Positions 18,814 to 26,006 of a stretch of 64,000 bases of DNA are shown here, piece by piece (position 1 is the first letter of the stretch; every line of letters starts with the position of its first letter). Below the pieces are notes generated by a model. It worked only from the letters and a program-made list of their open reading frames with translations, had not been told where the DNA came from and did no database searches. The DNA comes from Oscillospiraceae bacterium (lineage in GTDB: Bacteria > Bacillota > Clostridia > Oscillospirales > UBA929). The stretch is from NCBI GenBank assembly GCA_009777475.1, contig WRLU01000001.1, positions 1 through 64,000 on the forward strand, in the 5' to 3' direction. The position numbers and the translations under genes are program-made.

Positions 18814-18832
18814 CAGGGCAATTATTGCATTA

Positions 18833-18872
18833 AAACAACGGAGCACCTAAGATGGGAGTTCCGTTGTTTTTA
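18833..18872 (+). terminator. Rho-independent terminator after the M6-RCC1 gene
   Basis: AAACAACGGA and TCCGTTGTTT form a 10-base stem with an 18-base loop, followed by T residues. Confidence 0.85.
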
Positions 18873-18968
18873 AAAGTTTTTCAAAAAACACTCATCAAAA
18901 CGCCGATAAGTGACTCCCACAAAAGCAACCTACCTACTATACCCCCCGAAAAAATTCACAAAAGGGGG

Positions 18969-18997
18969 TTGACAAGCAGGGAAGATTGTCGTATAAT
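18969..18997 (+). promoter_or_regulatory. Perfect consensus sigma-A promoter
   Basis: TTGACA, 17 bases, TATAAT: an exact match in both hexamers and spacing. It drives the unknown gene at 19042, with an AT-rich leader of about 40 bases. Confidence 0.9.
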
Positions 18998-19041
18998 GAA
19001 GATTATAATGTGGCATATATTATATGAAAGGGGATAATACA

Positions 19042-19545
19042 ATGGACATAAAAAGGGAGATTCAAGACGCACGAGATGAGCTCTTGAATCAGATGGATGT
19101 CGTTTTTGAAAAACTCATAGAACAAGTGGTTTGCGGTGTTAAAACCAACGAAATTAGAGGGTCAAAGGGTTTTGAAAGGGAATATCGCCTGACAAGCAAT
19201 CCTTCGATATTCAAAGGAAAAAAACCAATACACATGACAATAAAAGGCGAACAAATAGAGGTTAGCACGTGGAAAGCAGTTGTTTCTGAAATTATGAAGC
19301 ATTGCAACGCTGATGTCGAAAAACACGTCGAGCTTATGAATTTGCGTGGGAAAATTTCAGGTAAAAAGAGAGCAATTTTGGCCAAAAACGACAACGGCAT
19401 GCGTGGTCCGATTAAAATTGATGAAAATCTATATCTTGAAGCACATTACGATACGGAGTCATTGCTGCGAACGGTTTTGACTCGCGTTCTTGATGTTGTC
19501 GGGTATGATTATAGCGGCATAACGATTAAGACGAGGGCAAATTGA
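19042..19545 (+). CDS. Uncharacterised protein
   Basis: I do not recognise this 167-residue soluble protein with confidence. The start is the ATG at 19042, behind AAAGGGG, rather than 19024. The N-terminal 40 residues are helical and acidic (IKREIQDARDELLNQMD), the middle has a strand-rich segment with FKGKKP, and the C-terminal half (WKAVVSEIM..., then GKKRAIL, PIKIDENLYLEAHYDTESLL) reads like a small alpha/beta domain, possibly nucleic-acid binding. It has its own perfect consensus promoter, implying strong expression. An IS5-like remnant starts two bases after its stop, and the toxin island begins just beyond, so it may have arrived with mobile DNA. Confidence 0.5.
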   Translation: MDIKREIQDARDELLNQMDVVFEKLIEQVVCGVKTNEIRGSKGFEREYRLTSNPSIFKGKKPIHMTIKGEQIEVSTWKAVVSEIMKHCNADVEKHVELMNLRGKISGKKRAILAKNDNGMRGPIKIDENLYLEAHYDTESLLRTVLTRVLDVVGYDYSGITIKTRAN

Positions 19546-19547
19546 TA

Positions 19548-19721
19548 ATGAGAATTGACAATGAAAAAAGACTCGCATATCTTGATGATGTGCAGTACAA
19601 AGAAATTTTCGGTGTATCAAAATTAACATTTGATGCGATGCTCGCGGAACTTGAAAAAGCCAATCTAAACTAGAGGTTAAAAGGTGGGCGAAAAGCAACG
19701 AAAATTACCATACTTGACCGT
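19548..19721 (+). pseudogene. N-terminal remnant of an IS5-like transposase
   Basis: A 41-codon frame (..YKEIFGVSKLTFDAMLAEL..) is interrupted by TAG at 19671 and then continues in frame as RLKGGRKATKITILDRL. This is the N-terminus of IS5-group transposases, where a helical 'F.GV...TFD.M...L' segment precedes a 'KGGRKPKLS.EDRLL' motif. Sequence homology ends there; the DDE domain is gone. It marks the left edge of the toxin island. Confidence 0.65.
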
Positions 19722-19744
19722 TTGTCCGGCTCCGGCGATTGCGT

Positions 19745-19999
19745 TCACAAAACCCCTATGATTTTAGTTGCAATTTTATTGCAGTCCTCAATCGTACAAG
19801 TAAAAACATTTTCTCCTAACGCCTCTAAAAATACCTCGTAAATTTTCTTTCCCAAAAAATTAGTTGAATGACTATTTTTACTTTCTAAAAAAGATAGCAG
19901 TTCATTCACTTCAAAGCTGTACTCATCTTTAGGTGCAAATGGTAACAACTCTAAAGGATCCCATTCATTTATTATTTCCGTTACTTTTTCAAACATCAT
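19745..19999 (-). CDS. DUF1871 family protein, putative immunity protein
   Basis: 84 residues starting at the ATG 19999, behind AGAGGTG; the track start (20035) is upstream of that site. The core IINEWDPLELLPFAPKDEYSFEV matches DUF1871 proteins (e.g. B. subtilis YugE), small helical proteins often found beside polymorphic toxins. It begins 11 bases after the stop of the repaired reading frame of the toxin cassette before it, so it most likely protects against that toxin; this is inference from context. Confidence 0.7.
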   Translation of the reverse strand: MMFEKVTEIINEWDPLELLPFAPKDEYSFEVNELLSFLESKNSHSTNFLGKKIYEVFLEALGENVFTCTIEDCNKIATKIIGVL

Positions 20000-20009
20000 T
20001 TTTTCACCT

Positions 20010-20851
20010 CTACTCCCCAAATAATTTTTTGACAATCTCTATCATTTCAGAATCAAAATATTCCTTTGACCAAGCCGTAACTAATTTTCCATCCTTCGCA
20101 ACAACAGCTACTCCCTCTTTAGTTACAAACACATGTTTTGCACCACTATTTTGAGACAAAGTTCTTTCGTCATACCTCTTTCAGCTATTTTATCCGAGCC
20201 GTGCTTCGCATATTTTGACCAGTTAACTTTTGTCCCTGGATGTTCTACATATTCGCCTATCTTGCCTAATTTATCACCCATCTTCGCATTCCGAGCAACC
20301 TTCCCCGCCTTAAAAATCCTCCGCGGCACCTTTCTAAACGATTTCAGTGCAACCTTGCCGCCTTTTACGGCATACTTCCCCACCGGGACACTGCCCACAG
20401 CATACAAAAATCCCTCGCCGATGCTGCCTTTTTCAAACGCATGGTAGGCACTAATGCCCTCGGCAACACTGCCTATTCCAGGAATATATCCCAGTATATC
20501 CCGCGTGTTTTGTTCCTCTTCGTCTTGCTTTATCCGTTCCTTGTTCTGCTCGTAATACATAAATAGGTAATTATGTATGCTTTCTGGCAGTTCGGCTTTT
20601 TCCTCATCGCTCATCCTGCTGAAAATCCGCGCATTGGCAAGAGGCATATTTTTAGCGTATTTGCTCTCCTGCCATTCTTTGTCATGCTTTTCATATGCCG
20701 CTCTCATCTCGGCAGTAATCGGCAGGATTTTACTCGTCTGTTTCTCTAGCTCCGGCTTTTTCACCCAAGGCGACGGTTCTTTCAACAGAAGGGGGCGGGC
20801 GGAACGCCCGCCCCCTCGATGTGCAGTAATCTTATGCCCTGCACAACTCAA
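20010..20851 (-). pseudogene. Orphan polymorphic toxin cassette, frameshifted
   Basis: The open frame (20123-20851) has no ribosome site and begins upstream of a GC-rich hairpin. It encodes a helical linker, then a pre-toxin hydrophobic segment GYIPGIGSVAEGISAYHAF, a basic stretch, and the start of a toxin domain (KHGSDKIAERGMTKEL). That domain then runs out of frame at 20142-20155 and stops. In the -1 related frame it continues as GAKHVFVTKEGVAVVAKDGK... and AWSKEYFDSEM, ending at TAG 20010, exactly before the DUF1871 ribosome site. The shape (HGxxKIAERGM..., then a beta-hairpin) is that of small RNase/BrnT-like toxin domains; the exact family is not certain. One lost base explains the break. 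Confidence 0.7.
20791..20815. repeat. GC-rich hairpin at a cassette junction (copy 2)
   Basis: GGGGGCGGGCG, loop GAA, CGCCCGCCCCC: an 11-base perfect stem. Its inner arms and loop are identical to the hairpin at 22186. It sits at the 5' edge of the frameshifted toxin cassette. Confidence 0.8.
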
Positions 20852-20873
20852 TCAATTGCAAAGCCTCCACTTG

Positions 20874-21161
20874 TTAATAGCCCTCGTAAACTATCTCAAA
20901 GACAAATTCGCTATTAAGATATTTTTTCAAGTGTTTAATAAAAATCTCCTGTTGCTCTTCACCATTAAGCATTTCATCTGCATTGATGCTGTGTTCCATA
21001 AATGGTTGAATATATTGTTCTTTCAGAATAAAAGCATCAATCCCATATACACTTTTATTCATCCTAAAACATTCTTTCACCACTTTTATCGCATCTGTGC
21101 TTTTGTATAAAACCATGTTATTATGCTTAATTGCAACATCATTAAATTTACAAATACCCAT
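20874..21161 (-). CDS. Putative immunity protein for the colicin-E5-like toxin
   Basis: 95 residues, soluble, behind a strong AAAGGAGG site 15 bases after the upstream toxin's stop. The segment VYGIDAFILKEQYIQPFMEHSI recalls Imm40-type immunity proteins (GIDGF...QP..EHSID), but I hold the family name loosely. Position immediately after a nuclease toxin is the main argument. It would bind and block the RNase in the producing cell. Confidence 0.6.
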   Translation of the reverse strand: MGICKFNDVAIKHNNMVLYKSTDAIKVVKECFRMNKSVYGIDAFILKEQYIQPFMEHSINADEMLNGEEQQEIFIKHLKKYLNSEFVFEIVYEGY

Positions 21162-21176
21162 ATATATATTCCTCCT

Positions 21177-22151
21177 TTATGGTGTGAATGGATCTATTAT
21201 GCTTGAGTCAGGTTTCCATCCCTTATTACCAAACTCACTTATTTGGATAATGTTTCCGGTTGCATTATCCCTAACAACGTAATCTCCTGCCTGATTATAA
21301 TAAGCTGTTGCAGATCCCCCTGTACTCTTATTTACTGCACTTCTTGTTGTGTGGGGATTATTCACAACATCATCAATCATCCTTGTAGACCAGCCACGCT
21401 TAGAGATCTGTCTGCTAATTTTAGTGTCTATTCTGCTAACAATCTTCTTGCTTTTTTTAAAAATCGCCTTTGGCACCTTCCTGCTCGCCTTCCCGGTAAC
21501 CTTCCCAAGAACCTTGCTGCCTGTGGCAAACCATCCGGCAATCGGCACCATACCCAGTGCCGACATCAGCGCGTTTTCCCCATCGCCTCTCGCCGCGTAT
21601 ATCAGGGCATTCGCCCCATCGGCGGGTTCCCCGATTACCGGAACCATTCCTGCGGCATCCAGCATAAGCTGTGCATCGTCCAGCATTTCACCCATGAGCC
21701 TCCGCCTGAGCTCCTTATCATTTGCCAGCCGTTCCATCTCTCCCCTATCTGGCAAATCCCCTCTGCTCGGCACAGGCTCTGGCGGCTCTTTCACATTCCC
21801 CCTCAGGAAAATATTCCTCTCCGCGCCTGTCATCTTCGGTCTCACAACCGGAGGCGGCTCCTTCTCGGGTTCCATTTCCCAAAAGTCGGGTCTTTCGGCT
21901 AACTCTTCCTCATCGGGCATCAGCCCCTGCCAGCCTACAGCTTTTGACTGTATCATCATCAACCTGGTGTTATGCGACATTTTGTGCTTGTTTTTAGTGC
22001 AGATAGACAATGCCACATTTTCCATCTCTTTTTCCCGCTCGTCAAGCTGACGCAGCGTTGCCCTGAGTGCGTTAAAGTCCGGTGGTTTGCGTTCAATCCA
22101 TGGGTCGCCGTACTGGTCAACCAGCTCCACTTTTACGTCAACATCACGCAC
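21177..22151 (-). CDS. Orphan toxin cassette with colicin-E5-like RNase domain
   Basis: The track start (GTG 22151) lies inside the shared constant module; the frame actually stays open to the hairpin at 22186 with no ribosome site, so this is a 5'-truncated orphan. Order: constant module (~130 residues ending PPPVVRPKMTGAERNIF), a Pro/Glu-rich linker, a hydrophobic pre-toxin segment (LDAAGMVPVIGEPADGANAL), then a C-terminal domain of about 85 residues: WSTRMIDDVV, ATAYYNQAGDYVVRDNATG, IIQISEFGNKGWKPD. The last pieces match the tRNA-cleaving colicin E5 domain (YVVRNDKTG..VQVS). Likely silent unless recombined onto the full-length gene. Confidence 0.75.
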   Translation of the reverse strand: MRDVDVKVELVDQYGDPWIERKPPDFNALRATLRQLDEREKEMENVALSICTKNKHKMSHNTRLMMIQSKAVGWQGLMPDEEELAERPDFWEMEPEKEPPPVVRPKMTGAERNIFLRGNVKEPPEPVPSRGDLPDRGEMERLANDKELRRRLMGEMLDDAQLMLDAAGMVPVIGEPADGANALIYAARGDGENALMSALGMVPIAGWFATGSKVLGKVTGKASRKVPKAIFKKSKKIVSRIDTKISRQISKRGWSTRMIDDVVNNPHTTRSAVNKSTGGSATAYYNQAGDYVVRDNATGNIIQISEFGNKGWKPDSSIIDPFTP

Positions 22152-22178
22152 CGTAAGCTTGTGACTTGCCCGGCTCAG
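21807..22178 (-). repeat. Constant toxin module, copy A
   Basis: Codes for LSRASHKLTV through RPKMTGAERNIF. Nucleotide blocks such as ACAGCTTTTGACTGTATCAT and AACCAGCTCCACTTTTACGT are identical to the copies in the full-length gene and the other orphan cassette. It is the shared 5' part of this cassette. Confidence 0.85.
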
Positions 22179-22185
22179 GCGGTAG

Positions 22186-22210
22186 GTGGGCGGGCGGAAC
22201 GCCCGCCCAC
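22186..22210. repeat. GC-rich hairpin at a cassette junction (copy 1)
   Basis: GTGGGCGGGCG, loop GAA, CGCCCGCCCAC: 11-base perfect stem directly between the CPCC gene end and the truncated constant module of the colicin-E5-like cassette. No T-run on either side, so it is not a classical terminator. Confidence 0.85.
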
Positions 22211-22215
22211 TCCAG

Positions 22216-22470
22216 CTACTCGTTATTCTCCGGAAACTCGTCAGGCTCCGGCTTTCTTCCGCCCCCTAGCAATCTTTCCTCTTTAACTCCAATTTTTTTG
22301 TAATTTTCCTTGGCTTGGTTTAGTGTTACTTTATTTGCCCCCAGCATTGTATCTGGTTCATCATGTGCAACTTCATCATATTGCCACAGGCATACCTCGC
22401 AAATTTCAAATAAAGTATAGTCCGGGTCAAAAGTATAAAATTCGCAACAGGGACATTGATTTTTTTTCAT
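22216..22470 (-). CDS. CPCC-type cysteine-rich protein, putative immunity protein
   Basis: 84 residues beginning MKKNQCPCCEFYTF, behind GAGGAAG seven bases upstream (the track start at 22503 has no site). CPCC and the later CEVCLWQYDE give two cysteine pairs that should hold a zinc ion, as in the Cys_rich_CPCC family, which is repeatedly found next to polymorphic nuclease toxins. It begins 19 bases after the BECR-like toxin stops. Neutralising that toxin is inferred from position and family. Confidence 0.75.
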   Translation of the reverse strand: MKKNQCPCCEFYTFDPDYTLFEICEVCLWQYDEVAHDEPDTMLGANKVTLNQAKENYKKIGVKEERLLGGGRKPEPDEFPENNE

Positions 22471-22489
22471 ATTAATCTTCCTCTTTCTT

Positions 22490-23578
22490 TTATTTTGGTG
22501 CATATTTTACAATTTGAGCATACCAATAATTTTCAGGTTTTGGTTTGAAATAAGTAGATACGCCACCGTATTTATTGATTATCCCGAATTCATTGGTAGC
22601 AGTATCGTACCTAAAGTATGTTCCTCCGTCAGATACAAAGGACTGTGTTGTTTCTGTGATCGGTTTTTCAAGAAAGTTTCTCGCTCCGGCTAAGTATTCC
22701 TGTTCGGTTTTGTATCCAAAATCCCCCTTATGGTCGTTGAAGTGTTCCGTCAACCTCTTGCCTTTCGCAAAATCTACCTCCGGGTTACGCTTACCGCTGT
22801 AGGGTTTTCCAGCGTATTTTCTCCCCACACTCTTAGATTTCACCTTATTTTTAAGGCTTCCCCTCTTAAACTTCACATTACCCTTGGGCTTTACTTTAGG
22901 ATTATTCAGCAGTTCTTTAACGCTCAAGCCTCCAGCCTTGCCTCCGAATCCCTTTACCTTTAGGCTTCCACCCATTCCCATACCTTCAATGCCTTCTACT
23001 ATGAGTTCCAGCCCTGTATTTAGCTTGCCAATTCTCTCCTCTGCATCCAAATCCCCTTCAAAATCTTTACCAATTGATGCCTGAATAAAGTTTACCAGCG
23101 GAGAATACTCTACTATTTCAATAGCCTTTTCTTTTATTTTTGGTCCTATTGGCTCTGATTTTTGTGGACTTTGTGCGTTTTCTTTTATTTTTTCCAGCAT
23201 AAATTGTGCTTGTTCAGCCGCACTGCCCAAATCTGGATACTGTCTCTCCGGCACTTTCCACCCTTCGCCCCAAATATTTTGGGGCGAAAAGATCCCCCGC
23301 TCCCCTTCGGTCATCTTAGGCCTCACAACCGGAGGCGGTTCCCTCTCGGGTTCCATTTCCCAGAAGTCGGGTCTTTCGGCTAACTCTTCCTCATCGGGCA
23401 TCAGCCCCTGCCAGCCTACAGCTTTTGACTGTATCATCATCAACCTGGTGTTATGCGGCACATTGTGCTTGTTTTTAGTGCATGATGTAAGGGCTATTTG
23501 TTCTAATTTACGCCGTCTTTCGTAAACCCCATCCACCATTTCACGCAAAGCACCAAAATCCGGTCTAGGCATATCCAC
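22490..23578 (-). CDS. Orphan toxin cassette, BECR-like C-terminal domain
   Basis: The frame is open across the junction at ~23604, where the constant module begins abruptly at VDQYGDPW; the listed GTG/ATG starts lack a ribosome site, so this is another truncated orphan. Module residues here are partly diverged (VDMPRPDFGALREMVDG). After the RPKMTEGERGIFSPQNIWGE boundary come a linker and a glycine/lysine-rich stretch. The C-terminal ~110 residues (LTEHFNDHKGDFGYKTEQEY, SFVSDGGTYFRYDTATNEFG, TYFKP) resemble the EndoU/colicin D/RelE-like (BECR) RNase toxins. The RNase assignment is by motif resemblance only. Confidence 0.65.
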   Translation of the reverse strand: MDMPRPDFGALREMVDGVYERRRKLEQIALTSCTKNKHNVPHNTRLMMIQSKAVGWQGLMPDEEELAERPDFWEMEPEREPPPVVRPKMTEGERGIFSPQNIWGEGWKVPERQYPDLGSAAEQAQFMLEKIKENAQSPQKSEPIGPKIKEKAIEIVEYSPLVNFIQASIGKDFEGDLDAEERIGKLNTGLELIVEGIEGMGMGGSLKVKGFGGKAGGLSVKELLNNPKVKPKGNVKFKRGSLKNKVKSKSVGRKYAGKPYSGKRNPEVDFAKGKRLTEHFNDHKGDFGYKTEQEYLAGARNFLEKPITETTQSFVSDGGTYFRYDTATNEFGIINKYGGVSTYFKPKPENYWYAQIVKYAPK

Positions 23579-23606
23579 CCATGGGTCGCCGTACTGGTCA
23601 ACCAGG
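23253..23606 (-). repeat. Constant toxin module, copy B
   Basis: Partial copy running from VDQYGDPW to SPQNIWGEGWKVPE. Identical blocks to copy A (MPDEEELAERPDFWEMEPE coding) and to copy C at the 3' end, including a coding palindrome TTCGCCCCAAA-TAT-TTTGGGGCGAA (23264-23288; also at 25066-25090). Its middle is diverged, so the copy looks mosaic. Confidence 0.8.
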
Positions 23607-23897
23607 AAAAGAACCTTTTCCGAAGCCTATAAACCATGCTAGAAAAAAACCAACCATACAAAATGCCAGATGTAAAATCGAAAGAGTTATGAACCCATTT
23701 CTGAAATACTTCATCTTCGGATATTTTTTTAATGCGAAATACCCGATAAATGGACTAACAGTTGGAATTGCCACAAACAACAAGAAGCCAGCATAATATA
23801 AGAAAGAAATATGGAGAATTTTATATATTACATATACACATACAACATAACAAACTCCCCCGCAAAAAAAATGAAGTGCTTTTTTGTTATCACTCAC
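23598..23897 (-). CDS. Small membrane protein, putative immunity protein
   Basis: About 99 residues from the GTG at 23897 (VSDNKKALHFF), preceded by a G-rich site. Three hydrophobic segments are seen: around GGVCYVVCVYVIYKI, LLFVAIPTVSPFIGYFAL and ILHLAFCMVGFFLAWFIGF. It follows the full-length toxin gene and so is likely its immunity protein; a membrane location suggests that toxin acts on or through the membrane. Its stop codon falls within the junction with the next truncated constant module. Confidence 0.6.
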   Translation of the reverse strand: MSDNKKALHFFCGGVCYVVCVYVIYKILHISFLYYAGFLLFVAIPTVSPFIGYFALKKYPKMKYFRNGFITLSILHLAFCMVGFFLAWFIGFGKGSFPG

Positions 23898-23952
23898 GAC
23901 CCCACCCCCCCTCAGTGGTAGCAACCTTGCTACCACTGACGATATGTATAAT

Positions 23953-25728
23953 TTATTTATACATATTCTTTTTTATTCTATCAAACACCCATTTCTTTGC
24001 TTTTTCAACTTCTACATCAGAAGACTTCCCTTCATTTTTTGATTCTCCTCGTGTCCGGATGTATTCAACACCTGGACTCCATTTGTTCACATCCTTCTTA
24101 AATCGTTCAAAATTTTCCTCCAATGTCCCTTTTTCGTAATTTTCAATAAACTCCCTTTCTCTATTTTTAACTCTCTTTTCTAAGTCTGCGTAATAGTCAA
24201 TCATCGCCTCGTGGTAGCTTATTCTATCGTTCATCACGCGGTTGTAAATATTCACTGCATCAAGATCTGATGTATAATCTGCATAAGGCAAGGCTTTTTC
24301 AAAACCTACCTCAGCGGCAGAGTAAATATCGCCTTTGATATGGGACAATGATGATAATTCAGAATGCCCCCCTGCTTTACCTAGCCAGCCAAGACCAACA
24401 TTCAATCCCCTATGGGAATCACTTCTCTGATTTGCCAACGAGGCACTTGCCACCATCATGTGGGCAAGGTCATTTTTTCCGTCAGGATTTGGGTTGGCAT
24501 ATTTTTCAGCTTCCTTTCGCGTTATTGTAAATCCGCATTTCTTGGCTATTTCTTGCAGTTTCGCCAAATCCTCTTCAAATTCTTTTGTACCAACTGCACG
24601 CCTCTGCATATTGATTACCAGCAGCATATCCTTAATTTCCTCAGTTGTCATACCAATTTTCTGAAAATACTTAATAGCATCTACTGCTTCAGGTACTCCA
24701 GCAGTCAGCCCCCACTGAAAATCACCGCCATATTCAACGCATAATGCGGCAAAGTTCTTTGCCGTTACATTGGTTTGTATATCTAATTCCGGTGAGGTGT
24801 TTTGAACATATTCCTCTAACCCTGGAGTATTTGCCTGCCTACTGAGATCCTCAAGACGTCCGTAATTTTTATAATGTTCTTCAGATTTTTGCATAGCCTC
24901 AGCGATTATCCTTGCAGATTTTAAGCTTATGTCAAACTCTTTAGCTATAAACTTTTTGAGCTTGTCAATTTTTTGCCTCAAAAATTCTTTGTCGAGCTTT
25001 TCTTGATCCTTCGGCAGTAGCGGTCCAATAAACTCCGGGTCACCCGGCTCCGGTACTTTCCACCCTTCGCCCCAAATATTTTGGGGCGAAAAGATATTCC
25101 TCTCCCCCTCACTCATCTTCGGTCTCACAACCGGAGGCGGTTCTTTTTCCGGCTCGAATTGCCAAAAGTCGGGCTTTTCCTCCAGTTCCTCCGGCGTTGG
25201 CAGCAGTGATTGGTAGCCTACAGCTTTTGACTGTATCATCATCAATCTGGTGTTATGCGGCATTTTGTGCTTGTTTTTAGTGCAGATAGACAATGCCACA
25301 TTTTCCATCTCTTTTTCCCGCTCGTCAAGCTGACGCAATGTCGCTCGAAGTGCGTTAAAGTCCGGTGGTTTGCGTTCAATCCATGGGTCGCCGTACTGGT
25401 CAACCAGCTCCACTTTTACGTCAACATCACGCACCGTAAGCTTGTGGCTTGCACGGCTAAGGTGGTTGCGTATGTTTTTCTTATACGCCAGGGCAGTCAA
25501 ATCCTTCTGCTTGTAGCAATCCTGGATTGCCTGACCAACGCAATGCCCAACCTCTTCCATTGCCGCCTTCTGCTCACGCCCGGTTAATTCGTGTGTTTGA
25601 TACATCGAATTGTCTGTGATTTTCATGTGTTTTTCAAGCTTCAAATACTGTCTGTATACCATTAAAAAGTTTACTATATCAGCCCTGATTTGCTCATGTA
25701 TCTGATATACTGTTCGCTCTCCTAACAT
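23953..25728 (-). CDS. Full-length polymorphic toxin with constant N-terminal module
   Basis: 591 residues behind a good AGGAGGGAAG site; the only toxin in the cluster with an intact 5' end. A helical N-terminus (1-88, MLGERTVYQIHEQIRADIV...) leads into the shared module (~89-230, to GERNIFSPQNIWGE), which the orphan cassettes copy. The C-terminal ~350 residues are unique: a helical region, DLAHMMVASASLAN, GKAGGHSELSSLSHIKGD, and an acidic/basic end. I cannot name this toxin domain. No signal peptide or WXG motif is present. It sits in the slot after an XkdN-like tail chaperone, where a phage would have its tape measure gene, so delivery by a phage-like particle is conceivable but unproven. 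Confidence 0.65.
   Translation of the reverse strand: MLGERTVYQIHEQIRADIVNFLMVYRQYLKLEKHMKITDNSMYQTHELTGREQKAAMEEVGHCVGQAIQDCYKQKDLTALAYKKNIRNHLSRASHKLTVRDVDVKVELVDQYGDPWIERKPPDFNALRATLRQLDEREKEMENVALSICTKNKHKMPHNTRLMMIQSKAVGYQSLLPTPEELEEKPDFWQFEPEKEPPPVVRPKMSEGERNIFSPQNIWGEGWKVPEPGDPEFIGPLLPKDQEKLDKEFLRQKIDKLKKFIAKEFDISLKSARIIAEAMQKSEEHYKNYGRLEDLSRQANTPGLEEYVQNTSPELDIQTNVTAKNFAALCVEYGGDFQWGLTAGVPEAVDAIKYFQKIGMTTEEIKDMLLVINMQRRAVGTKEFEEDLAKLQEIAKKCGFTITRKEAEKYANPNPDGKNDLAHMMVASASLANQRSDSHRGLNVGLGWLGKAGGHSELSSLSHIKGDIYSAAEVGFEKALPYADYTSDLDAVNIYNRVMNDRISYHEAMIDYYADLEKRVKNREREFIENYEKGTLEENFERFKKDVNKWSPGVEYIRTRGESKNEGKSSDVEVEKAKKWVFDRIKKNMYK
25055..25461 (-). repeat. Constant toxin module, copy C (complete parent copy)
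   Basis: Codes for LSRASHK through SPQNIWGEGWKVPE within the full-length toxin. It shares long identical nucleotide blocks with copies A and B and includes the coding palindrome at 25066-25090 just at the constant/variable boundary. Confidence 0.85.
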
Positions 25729-25778
25729 AACTTCCCTCCTAATTATAATATATTTTTAAAAAAAATCAACTGCTGATT

Positions 25779-26006
25779 TCAATATTTTGAATATCCGTCA
25801 GTGCAGGCATTAACCTCTTCCAGCAGCCTGTCGCCGGTATAAATATACATCCGGTCAAATAAGCGGTCCTCATCAAGTATGTTTTGGGTGTTCACATTCA
25901 CAATATACCGTGCCACCCCAGTCCTTTCCCCTGAATTTTCACGTTCGATTATATCAATAATCGAAAACCCATTGTTTTGCTCAAGATATTGTAAATTTCC
26001 CATCAT
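25779..26006 (-). CDS. Small uncharacterised protein
   Basis: 75 residues from ATG 26006, eight bases after GGAGG, overlapping the end of the XkdN-like gene. The sequence (MMGNLQYLEQNNGFSIIDII, then IVNVNTQNILDEDRLFDRMY) is soluble and mixed alpha/beta. I do not recognise it. Its position between tail chaperone and toxin suggests a structural or adaptor role for the toxin, which is inference. Confidence 0.55.
   Translation of the reverse strand: MMGNLQYLEQNNGFSIIDIIERENSGERTGVARYIVNVNTQNILDEDRLFDRMYIYTGDRLLEEVNACTDGYSKY

Noticed and set aside
22186-22210. GC-rich cassette hairpins as rho-independent terminators
   Set aside because: No T-run on either side, and the same core recurs only at cassette joints seen here.
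21243-22286. Several long plus-strand ORFs (e.g. 219 and 233 residues) across the toxin cassettes
   Set aside because: They mirror the minus-strand toxin frames, lack ribosome sites and have low-complexity Ser/Pro/Leu composition typical of shadows.
25361-25728. The toxin N-terminus as a MuF (SPP1 gp7) domain
   Set aside because: I could not see the MuF sequence pattern; the N-terminus is helical with a different motif set. Needs structure comparison.
25729-25770. TTGATT-N16-TATAAT in front of the full-length toxin
   Set aside because: A transcript from it would begin inside the ribosome site, leaving no usable leader. Probably chance in AT-rich DNA.
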